Source of the DNA: Amblyomma americanum
Taxonomy: Eukaryota; Arthropoda; Arachnida; Ixodida; Ixodidae
Assembly (NCBI RefSeq): GCF_052857255.1
Contig: NW_027526502.1
Span: 726,501 to 790,500 of the forward strand
Length of the DNA: 64,000 bases
Direction of reading: 5' to 3'
How positions within the stretch are numbered: position 1 is the first letter of the stretch; every line of letters begins with the position of its first letter. Shown here one piece after another: positions 51,150 to 61,800 of the stretch. Both the position numbers and the translations under genes were made by a program. Under the pieces are notes generated by a model. The model was not told where the DNA came from and ran no database searches. It was given only the letters and a program-made list of their open reading frames with translations.

Positions 51150-54100
51150 CTATTTGCCACCTGTTGAGGTGTTCGTGACCATTACGGGTTACGGGGCGCC
51201 GTGGTCGATCCTTGGTCCAGGATGCCGCACATGACTGCTGCCATATTGGCTCGGGGTACGAGAAATCATTGCACTTCCTCGTCCTCGTTGGCCAGCAAGT
51301 GCTCCCACTGCGCCACACTTGGGCTGTCTATGCTTGGGTCTAAGTCTGCCTTGGGACAGTTCCACTTGACATGTTCTACAGTCGGTTTAACCTGACACCA
51401 CGGACATTCGTCTACGTATTATGTAGGGAAAATCGTCTGTAGTTTGTGTAGATGTAGGTATACGTACCAGTTTGTAGTCTGCGTCAGTCGATCGATCGCT
51501 TCCTCTTGGGTACGTTAAGCCTTTTGTGTGGGGTTGGGTAGCGTTTCCGCTGGCCCCTGTAATGGTCGAGGGTAACGTACGTGAGGGTAACAGGGTCAAA
51601 GGTGCCCGTGGTGCAAAGTGTTGAGTCTGCTCAGTTGACGTACCCTCAAGCTAACTCTTCTGCTGCCACGTTATCCCACATACCCTCATGTCCTGAAACC
51701 TATGCTATACAATGTTTAGTGTTGTCTTCTCGTCATGTGTAGAATATGATTGGCGATGCTGTCGATCCTGCCTCTTGCGTAGTATCTGCACACTTGCTTG
51801 TAGTCCGTCACTATAGTGAAGTTCTGCCCTGTTGCGTTGCCGTACGCTATTGTCAGAGTGACGACGGCTTCTTCAGCTGCCTCTATGCTTATGTCGTTTA
51901 TCGTTGCGCTGGTGATTTCTTTCCCTCCTTCGTTCGTTGCCACGGCGATCGTTTTGCGTTGGTACCGGTACTTTGCTGCGTCCGTGTAGACTGCGCTGGG
52001 ATTGTTGCTGAATTCCCAGCTGAGTGCTCTGGCTTGTCTTCTTTCGTGGTGTATATTGGGGTCCACGTGCCTGGGTATGGGTCTTGCTCAGATGTATTGT
52101 TTCTCCCTGCATTCTTAATTGTCTTTTTATGTGCCCAATGTCAGCCTTAATTTCTCCATTAGATGTCTTCCCCTTCTTGTTTTCGTGAGTCTGTCAAGTT
52201 GCACGATACGTTGCGCTTCTCGTAGTTCGTCGAAGCTATTCGATAGTCCCAGTGCCAATAGCTTTTTGTTTCCTGTCGGCATCGGAAGTTTGAGCGCCGT
52301 TTTGCACGCTTTGCGTTATTCCGGGTTCGAACCCGACCGCGGCTGCTGCGTTTTTATGGAGGAAAAACGCTAAGGCGCCTGTGTGCTGTGCGATGTCAGT
52401 GCACGTTAAAGATCCCCAGGTGGTCGTAATTATTCCGGAGCCCTCCACTACGGCACCTCTCTCTTCCTTTCTTCTTTCACTCCCTCCTTTACCCTTCCCT
52501 TACAGCGTGGTTCAGGTGTCCGACGATATATGAGAGATACTGCGCCATTTCCTTTCGCCCCAAAACCAATTATTATTCCGGAGCCCTCCACTATGCACCT
52601 CTTTCTTCCTTTCTTCTTTCACTCTCTCCTTTGTCCCTTCCTTTACGGGGCGGTTCGGGTGTACACCGAGATATGTGAGACAGATGCCGCGCCATTTCCT
52701 TTCCTCAAAAACCAATTATTATTACGATTATTATATAGAGCGGTGATAATAATAATATTAATTGGTTTTTGGCGGAAAGGAAATGGCGCAGTATCTGTCT
52801 CATATATCGTTGGACACCTGAACCGTATAGAGCGGTGCCGATTTGTAGAATCTCTTGCCTTTTTAGCTCGTGGTATGGGAGGCTGCACGCTACCTACCCT
52901 GCTCGTGACAAGGATTTCTATGAGTAGTAGGGTGTCCCGCTCTCACATTCCCTTCTGTTTGCTCCTGACTCTTCGCAGTATTCTGATGACTTCTGTTATA
53001 TTATTAAGGGAGGCGATGGTTTTGCTTCAGTGCCCTGTGTTTTGCACCCACATTCCAAGTACTCATTTCCGTTTTCTCAGGAATTGTCTCGTTTCCGAGT
53101 TTGAGTGTCATTTGGGAGTCGTATTTCCTTGTGACTTTCTTGATTCGTACGCATTATGTTTTTCTGCTGAGCACGACAGTCCTCCGGCCCTGGCGTATTA
53201 TTCAGTCTGGCTGATTGCCCTTTGTATCCGCTCTTATTTTGATGCTAGGAAGCCTATGGTTGTCCATATTATATCATTTGCGTGCATTGCGTACGTGATG
53301 TTTCTATTTCGTCGAGTTTTTTCGTAAGTCCTATCATCGCTGCGTTGAATAGTAGTTATATTACTGAGCCGTGCGGGTTGCCTTTTGTTAGCGCCATGAA
53401 ACTCTCAGATCTTTCTTTTCCGATGCCTGTCGCAGCCGTTGAGTCCGCCATTCTTGGCTTAGACGTACTGCAAGGCTCTTTGTCCACAGTTAATGTTATC
53501 GAGAACTTCCATGATGGCAGCATCCCCTACTTATCGAAGGCTCCTTTTATGTCGAGGGCTAGTACTATGCGTTCTGCGCATGGTATTTCAGTGAGGACTT
53601 CCTCCTTTAATTGTAGGAGTGCGTCTTGGGTAGACAGTCCCCTTCTAAAACCAACATGGCCTCAGGGTAATATCCTTTGCCCTCCTTGTAGGTCGATCCT
53701 TTCATTCACCGCTGTCCCGTATATCTTCCCTAAGCAGGAGGCTAGGGAGATTGGTCTTAAATTTTCGATTTGGAGTATTTTGCCCTGCTTTGGTACCATA
53801 ATTACCTCTGCATGTTTCCATTATGCCGGCACGCTTCCTTTTTCCCAAATTTGGTTTAGTTATTAGGTGATTCCGGCGATGGCCGTGTTTCCCATGCTTC
53901 CAATTGTAGCGTTGTCTATTCTGTCTCTTCTGTACGCTGTATTCTTTTTGGCATCCCCTATGGCTGCCCTTACTTTGTTAGGTGTGATTGGCCTATTCAT
54001 TTCGCGGTTTTCTCCTCGTTCTTCCATTCTTGGTCTTGGTTTGGGAGCTTGGTTGTGCCGTAGCATTTCTCCCTCAGTGCCTGTGCTAACCGCTCTTCCG

Positions 54101-54357
54101 TTACGGGGAGAATCTGGATTAGTCTTTTCATGGACTTCCGCTTTGGTTTTTGTTGGAGTTATCATTGCTCTTAGTATGTTCCGAGCTCGGGCCATGCCTA
54201 TAGGTTTCCTCTGTGTTTCCGTGAACTGTTGCCAGTTTTGCGTGGCGAAGTTGTCTGTGTGCTCTGATGCTTTCTTGGTTAGTTCCGCGATCTTCAGTTC
54301 GGAAGGAGGAGTGTGTGGCGGGAGAGCAAAAAGGCGCAACCGGTGGGTGGCTGCCAC
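51150..54357 (-). pseudogene. LINE G: EN-linker, RT, RNase H, C-terminus (degraded)
   Basis: Minus strand. 54357-53863 is the linker before the RT (an NRPITPNKVRAAI-type segment). 53860-53300 is RT, with PISLASCLGKIYG, GHVGFRRGLSTQDALLQL, LALDIKGAFD and KGNPHGSVI (motif B with His in place of Gln). After the SINE cluster, 52270-52130 has SFDELREAQRIVQLDRLTKT. 52066-51716 is RNase H (VYTDAAKY, SIEAAEEAVVTL, IVTDYKQVCRYYARGRI). 51420-51200 holds DECPWCQVKPTVEHVKWNC and VAQWEHLLANEDEEVQ. Many stops. Same general family as LINE H. Confidence 0.72.
52310..52828. mobile_element. Cluster of three partial long-family SINEs
   Basis: 52315-52575 plus strand: starts at the B box (GGGTTCGAACCCG) and runs to CCCCAAAACCAATTATTAT. 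52576-52731 plus: a second 3' part beginning TCCGGAGCCCTCCACTATGC and ending CAAAAACCAATTATTATTA. 52758-52828 minus: only the 3' end (TTGGTTTTTGGCGGAAAGGA). Together they interrupt LINE G. Confidence 0.82.
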
Positions 54358-54600
54358 GGGAACCAGACGGAGGGTTTACTTATCCTGGAAGAATGGGGAG
54401 GCTTACCTTGGAAGGAGGAGCGCAAGGCGAGAGCATAGAAAAGCCTAGCCGGAGAGTGGTTACCATGAAAGTATTGCGGGGCTGTAAGGTGCAAGCGGGG
54501 TGTGGTTGCCACGGGATCTACCATGAGGGTAGAAGGAGGAGGGTCTAGTGACAGCGTACAAAGGGGAGAGTGGTTACCAGGGGAACCATGCATAAGGCAG
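54335..54600. repeat. Further diverged copies of the 50.6-kb repeat
   Basis: CAACCGGTGGGTGGCTGCCA, CGGAGGGTTTACTTATCCTG and GGAAGGAGGAGCGCAAGGCG repeat the order seen at 50585-51010. GTGGTTACCATG and GTGGTTGCCACGG at 54459 and 54503 suggest further decayed units. Confidence 0.45.
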
Positions 54601-56281
54601 TTGTGGAGTGAGAGTATGGTATGTAGCAGAGTCCAACTGCGGCAGCTGCAGCTGGGAAACGCGCCGCCCGAGGAGAGGATAATCGGAGAGTGACAGCTGT
54701 AGTCAAAAAGCGAGCGCACGTGGAAAACTAAAAAGTGCGCTTTAGATCTACATAGATACGAAGTCGCTATGATATTCTTTATCTCATCATATCCTAAAAT
54801 ATAAATAACCTTAACAGATATCGCTGAATCTCGTGTTACCCAGTGGTAACCGGCGCTTCAATTTGTTTTTCTTCCAATTAATCATGAGTTCCCACCCTCC
54901 GCCTTTTGACTTTGCATTTAAAGCTTTTTCCTGATTACTCACTGGTTAGTTTCCTAACCATTAGCCTCCAGCGTGAGCAAGCGCTCTTTCTGTGCAAGCA
55001 CTTTAGCTGCCCATCAGTTTCCTCAGCCGTTCTCCGTGCTGTTTTCTGCGCTTCGCGGTCTTCGAGCGGTGCCCCGCCCATGTTCCTCTGCACTGCCCCG
55101 GCGGTGGTGCCCAGAGGTATATCTCCCCCCCTAGCTGCATGACGGCGTTGTATTTGGAGCAGTGTGCCGTTGAGCAGCTCAGGGAAGTGGCCGTTACAGA
55201 GGTCGAGTATTTCCATTCCGATGGTCGCCATCGTTAAGAAATCAAATGAGAAACTATGACACGCCAGTTGATAATCGCCTATAATATACGTGGTCAGTGG
55301 AAACCTCGAAGGTTAAATGACTATGGGGACGTGTTTTCTTCTTTCAAGTGATACAAGGATGACCCTGTGATATTCGCCTATACGGCCATTAAATACTTTA
55401 TAAGTTTCATCAACTGAATGATGGCTGTGGCTAAAGCTGTGACGTGCAGTTGTGCTTTAGGCCACGTGATGCACGAAAAAAAGTAACGCAGGTGGCACGA
55501 GTCGGGCAGTCCTCTCCTCCCTTCTCTTCTCCCGATTTAGCCAGACAACACCGAGCATTAAGATTATAAAGTGCCGAATTTATTGACTTCTATTCACAAT
55601 TGCGGTGACACCACTCTGCCGTCGGGATGCGGCCTCTCCTCTCGGCATCCACCACCCGTCTCTCCAGTCCTTGGTCGTCTCTCCTCTCTTCCCGGTCCTC
55701 CTTTCCAGCTTGCCCTCTCTCGTCCTTACTTCCCCGCTGCTGCCTTCGGTCGGCTCCCTGGGAAGGCATCTTGACTGGTTCCTGGATTCCGACGGCCCAG
55801 GCGCAGAACTTGGTCTTATCGCATGATGCCCCCGTAGCTGCTGTTCGGGGGGGTCTCTCGCCCGTCGCCGCTGAGCGGCAAGCACACACATACAAAAACA
55901 CAACGCGCCGGCCGTTTCTTCTGGCTACGTTCGGGTGCGATAAGGCCGCGCGACCGAAAGCGCGCAAAGTCCAGCTAAAACGGATAAAAGGAATTTTCGA
56001 CCAAAATAAACCCTTTCAAGACGTACTTTACCGTTAGGGTTAGAACCATATGCTTGTAAGAGGAATTTAGAATACAGCTGCTATCTTCACCCTCTCCGAG
56101 ACATCTGACAGGCGATAGAAGGTTTGACTGGAAAGACATCTAATTTTGGCGGACTTGTTGGCCTTGTGGTAGTACAAGGCAGAAGACAGCCCTATTTAAG
56201 ACATTGACTACAGAAATTCTGGCAGGAAAGCATCCAGTTTTGGCGGACTTTTCGGGCTCGTGGCATACGGTGTCTACCCCG

Positions 56282-56285
<4 letters not shown>
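54601..56285. other. No gene seen; unassigned
   Basis: Chance-looking frames. 54935-55231 on the minus strand is an open 98-codon frame with no recognised domain. 55560-55960 is CT-rich to GC-rich, with a TTTATT near its start, and could be an LTR fragment; no partner is present. Confidence 0.35.
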
Positions 56286-56380
<95 letters not shown>

Positions 56381-56381
56381 T
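56286..56381. repeat. (ATA)n trinucleotide microsatellite, about 96 bp
   Basis: Uninterrupted ATA repeats, about 32 units. Confidence 0.95.
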
Positions 56382-56439
56382 AGACACAAGTTTCTACAGA
56401 AAGGCATCTAATTGTGGCTGGCTGTTTCCTCTCGGCGTT

Positions 56440-57560
56440 TTAAAGCGGTGGCGTTAAAGGCCCCGTTCATCAGAAAATCCGGTGTCGGTGTTCTCGGCGT
56501 TGTGAGCGAAAGATCACGAGCATGGATCTGTCAGGTGGTGCCCAGAGAGCAACCTATAGAAGGCAGGTGGGGCAGCCAGGTCACGTGACCTTGCGGCGTC
56601 ATCGCACCCTGGCCATCGGATAGTGATCAAACTGCCCGCCGTGGCAGGCGGCAGTTGAATTTAATGATTTTTCGCTCGGGAAGAGCAACCTGCGCCGCAC
56701 AAGGCCCACCACTGGGAGCAGCTGCCATCGCAGGCCAGTGGCGCATCGCTTAACCGCTGCGCTGGAATTAACCCACTGCGCTGTCGCCCTTAAGGCAGAG
56801 CTGAAGTGTCTTCTCAAGTTGCCTGTCTGCAGGACGCTTGCAGGCGGCAGAGGCGTCGCCATTTTTGTGGCTTCCCCGGACTGAAACGGCGCTCTCCCTA
56901 TTCCTGTGTCAGGCCTGATTCATAATATATGTCCTCCACGGGGAGCTAACTTTTGCAGCGCCCGTGTTCGCATGTAACCCTTCTGCAACTCTGCGGCATT
57001 TCAGCAGCGGATCCCTCGATCGTCACGCCTCGCTTCATTCCTGCAGTGCAGCGATCTTTTTTCTTGCCCTTTCGTGCCATCTCGGTGTGCGATGATACCC
57101 TACGTGCCTCCCATCGTCGTCCTGCGGCGGTCTTCGCTGCGAACCTTCGCCTGCCTGCAGCCCTATACGCGTCGCTACAGCCTGCAAGCTGTAGCAATTT
57201 TACTCCTGTGGTTTCCTTGTCCTTCGTACCGTTTCCTTGCTGCGCGGCGGATATCACACATTCTTCTCTCCGCGTCAAAGCTGGTATATCACCCCCCGGC
57301 CGTCGCTGTTCGACCTTCCCGCCGTGCAGCGACCCCAGTGCACGTAGCCTGTGTGCAGCATGCAATCGGCTTTGTTCATGGAGTAGACGTTGTGTGTCAG
57401 CCAGTTTGGAAATTTCGCGCCGGCTTCTGTCGGATGCAAATATCGAAGTAGCTGCCCCCTCCCGCCCTCTCAACTATGACGACAGGCGAGATGGTTGCGT
57501 TTTGCCGTCTTATATTCATTACGAAAGTCAAAACTGATGTAAAAATTTTGCGCATTCTTG
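56440..57560. other. No gene seen; dispersed-repeat fragments
   Basis: 56440-56510 (GCGTTAAAGGCCCCGTTC, AAATCCGGTGTCGGTG) is related to 37520-37590. 56700-56765 on the minus strand reads GTGGCGCATCG/GCAGCGGTTAAGCGATG, an A-box-like tRNA start with no clear B box. 56953-57473 is open on both strands, but neither frame (194 and 175 codons) resembles a known protein. Confidence 0.4.
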
Positions 57561-57564
57561 TAGT

Positions 57565-58716
57565 GGCAAAAAAAATTGCTCATCTGCGTCGCAGGGACGA
57601 AGAGGCACTTAATAGCATCATTAGAACAGTATGCAAGGCGACCCTTGGCCTGCCGGCATATATACGCCAACTCAGATTGGACTGCTGCAGATGGGATTTT
57701 TTAACACGCTCGCTGAGCTAATGGAAGCCCATAAGACGCCACAAGTGACCCGCCGGTCGTGCACTGATGCGGGACGCGTAATTCTCGACAAACTCCACAT
57801 CCACCCCGTTGAGGAGGTATGTGCAACATCACATTTATCAGTCGAAAGTACTCTGGTTGACTAGTTGTTAAACCAGTAGCCAAGAACATGCTACCAGTCA
57901 GACACGACACCCGCAGGAAAGCAAGGGCGCTTGTGAAACAGTACGAGAACGAACCACGAGCACTGTACGAGCTCAACACCTCAAAGGAGAACATACGTGG
58001 CATGTATGGTCAGCCCTCGTTAACGCCACAACCTTTAACGCTAGCTCTATACGCGAGGCAGAGGACGTAGCTATCGCACTGGCCATCGCGGATCCCGGCA
58101 CCGAAACTATTCTAAGCGGCACTCAAAATTTCGCCAAAAGCTCGGTAAGCGCGCTCGCAATGCGGATTCTGCGCAACCGGACTCTCTATCGCATCAATCT
58201 CGTACGGGTTCCGGTTTACGCGGGTAACTCCGGAAACGAGGGGGGTCGACCGTCTAGCCCAAGGTTTAACAAACCGGGAGACGTGAGACCTCTAGGGAAC
58301 GGTCGCCCCCGCTTAGGCGCCTCGCTAGTACGCATAGATTACAGAACCTTTATCGCGAGCTAAGATGCATGTATCCCGCCCCTCACCCCGACCTGGACAG
58401 GGCGCAAGCCACGACACTGAGATGCCTACAAAGAAAGGCAATTCTTAGCTCGTGCAGACTATGTTTAAGCACAAACGGTGAATATGACCCTGCATGCCCG
58501 TGCTACGGTGACGGGACGCACGCTACCCAAGACCATATTCTATGGGAATGCGCTAGCGGATTCCCTCCGACAACTCTCTTGCCAGCTCCCTCGGCGGAGG
58601 AATGGGACAAGCTCTTGGCCAGTTCAAGAAAAACAACGCAGCTGGCCCTCATCACGCGAGCTCAAGAGGTCGCCCCCGACTGGAGGCCACCCTGGACTCA
58701 CCCCAGCCCCAGCTAA
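57565..58716 (+). pseudogene. LINE H: RT thumb, RNase H and C-terminus, 5' truncated
   Basis: KIAHLRRRDEEALNSIIRT and CKATLGLPAY (57580-57660), then IFNTLAELMEAHKTPQVTR (57700), RNase H remnants (LALAIADPGTETILSGTQNF, 58075-58130 in another frame) and the C-terminal block with CRLCLSTNGEYDPACPC, ATQDHILWEC and AEEWDKLLASSRKTTQLALI (58455-58660), stopping at 58716. AATAAA at 58735-58740 is the likely polyadenylation signal. Multiple frameshifts and stops. The C-terminus parallels LINE G (QWEHLLANEDEEVQ). Confidence 0.72.
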
Positions 58717-58875
58717 TCCCTTCCATTTTGTGGCAATAAAGTTGTAACCACCACCATAAATCATCCAAATATTACCCTAAAAGCAGCCAATAAGTCGCCA
58801 AGGTGTCAACGCAGATTTTCTGTCGCCTCAGCGCCTATTGAAAGCAGACAATTTGGCTCAAGCTCGTCACTAACG

Positions 58876-61800
58876 GCAACACTGTTGTTTTATTATTATT
58901 ATCCAATATTGCCGGCCGCCTTTTCGTATCCAAGGCAGGAATTGGTACATGATGTGTACCAATACATGCTCTATCACATATAATAGCAACAAGAAAAGAA
59001 AGCAAATGGGCATACTGTTAAGTTTTTTTGCAGATCGAACCAGCAACACTGTCGTTTTATTATTATTATCCAATATTGCCGGCCGCCTTTTCGTATGCAC
59101 AAGGCAGGAATTGGTACATGATGTGTACAAATACATGCTCTATCACATATAATAGCAACAAAAAAAGAAATCAAATGGGCACACTGTTAAGTTTTTTTGC
59201 AGATCGAACCAGCAACACTGTCGTTTTATTATTATTATCCAATATTGCCGGCCGCCTTTTCGTATACACAAGGCAGGAATTGGTACATGATGTGTACAAA
59301 TACATGCTCTATCACATATAATAGCAACAAGAAAAGAAAGCAAATGGGCATACTGTTAAGTTTTTTTGCAGATCGAACCAGCAACACTGTCGTTTTATTA
59401 TTATTATCGAATATTGCCGGCCGCCTTTTCGTATACACAAGGCAGGAATTGGTACATGATGTGTACAAATACATGCTCTATCACATATAATAGCAACAAG
59501 AAAAGAAAGCAAGTATGCCCATTTGCTCAGATCGAACCAGCAACACTGTTGTTTTATTATTATTATCCAATATTGCCGGCCGCCTTTTCGTATCCATGGC
59601 AGGAATTGGTACATGATGTGTACAAATACATGCTCTATCACATATAATAGCAACAAGAAAAGAAAGAGAGTATGCCCATTTGCTCAGATCGAACCAGCAA
59701 CACTGTTTTTTTATTATTATTATCCAATATTGCCGGCCGCCTTTTCGTATCCACAAGGCAGGAATTGGTACATGATGTGTACAAATACATGCTCTACCAC
59801 ATAAATTAGCAACAAGAAAAGAAAGCAAGTATGCCCATTTGCTCAGATCGAACAAGCAACACTGTTGTTTTATTATTATTATCCAATATTGCCGGCCGCC
59901 TTTTCGTATACACAAGGCAGGAATTGGTACATGATGTGTACAAATACATGCTCTATCACATATAATAGCAACAAGAAAAGAAAGCAAGTATGCCCATTTG
60001 CTCAGATCGAACAAGCAACACTGTTGTTTTATTATTATTATCCAGTATTGCCGGCCGCCTTTTCGTATCCAAGGCAGGAATTGGTACATGATGTGTACAA
60101 ATACATGCTCTATCACATATAATAGCAAAAAGAAAAGAAAGCAAATGGGCATACTGTTAAGTTTTTTGCAGATCGAACCAGCAACACTGTCGTTTTATTA
60201 TTATTATCCAATATTGCCGGCCGCCTTTTCGTATACACAAGGCAGGAATTGGTACATGATGTGTACAAATGCATGCTCTATCACATATAATAGCACCAAG
60301 AAGCGAAAGCAAATGCGCATACTGTTAAGTTTTTTTTGCAGATCGAACCAGCAACACTGTTGTTTTATTATTATTATCCAATATTGCCGGCCGCCTTTTC
60401 GTATCCACAAGGCAGGAATTGGTACATGATGTGTACAAATACATGCTCTATCACATATAATAGCAACAAGAACAGAAAGCAAGTATGCCCATTTGCTCAG
60501 ATCGAACCAGCAACACTGTTGTTTTATTATTATTATCCAATACTGCCGGCCGCCTTTTCGTATCCATAGCAGGAATTGGTACATGATGTGTACAAATACA
60601 TGCTCTATCACATATAATAGCAACAAGAAAAGAAAGCAAATGGGCATACTGTTAAGTTTTTTTGCAGATCGAACCAGCAACACTGTCGTTTTATTATTAT
60701 TATCCAATATTGCCGGCCGCCTTTTCGTATACACAAGGCAGGAATTGGTACATAATGTGTACAAATACATGCTCTATCACATATAATAGCAACAAGAAAA
60801 GAAAGCAAGTATGCCCATTTGCTCAGATCGAACCAGCAACACTGTTGTTTTATTATGATTATCCAATATTGCCGGCCGCCTTTTCGTATCCAAGGCAGGA
60901 ATTGGTACATGATGTGTACAAATACATGCTCTATCACATATAATAGCAACAAGAAAAGAAAGCAAGTATGCCCATTTGCTCAGATCGAACCAGCAACACT
61001 GTTGTTTTATTATTATTATCCAATATTGCCGGCCGCCTTTTCGTATACACAAGGCAGGAATTGGTACATGATGTGTACAAATACATGCTCTATTACATAT
61101 AATAGCAACAAGAAAAGAAAGCAAGTATGCCCATTTGCTCAGATCGAACAAGCAACACTGTTGTTTTATTATTATTATCCAGTATTGCCGGCCGCCTTTT
61201 CGTATCCAAGGCAGGAATTGGTACATGATGTGTACAAATACATGCTCTATCACATATAATAGCAAAAAGAAAAGAAAGCAAATGGGCATACTGTTAAGTT
61301 TTTTGCAGATCGAACCAGCAACACTGTCGTTTTGTTATTATTATCCAATATTGCCGGCCGCCTTTTCGTATACACAAGGCAGGAATTGGTACATGATGTG
61401 TACAAATGCATGCTCTATCACATATAATAGCACCAAGAAGCGAAAGCAAATGCGCATACTGTTAAGTTTTTTTTTGCAGATCGAACCAGCAACACTGTTG
61501 TTTTATTATTATTATCCAATATTGCCGGCCGCCTTTTCGTATCCACAAGGCAGGAATTGGTACATGATGTGTACAAATACATGCTCTATCACATATAATA
61601 GCAACAAGAAAAGAAAGCAAGTATGCCCATTTGCTCAGATCGAACCAGCAACACTGTTGTTTTATTATGATTATCCAATATTGCCGGCCGCCTTTTCGTA
61701 TCCAAGGCAGGAATTGGTACATGATGTGTACAAATACATGCTCTATCACATATAATAGCAACAAGAAAAGAAAGCAAGTATGCCCATTTGCTCAGATCGA

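Noticed and set aside
54935..55231. 98-codon minus-strand frame (starts MATIGMEILDL)
   Set aside because: Looks protein-like at its start, but no family is recognised and no adjacent coding signal or splice context supports it.
56953..57537. 194-codon plus-strand frame (and 175-codon minus-strand frame) as a host gene
   Set aside because: Open on both strands, composition driven by Ser/Arg/Ala-rich GC content, no motif, no neighbouring exon signals recognised.
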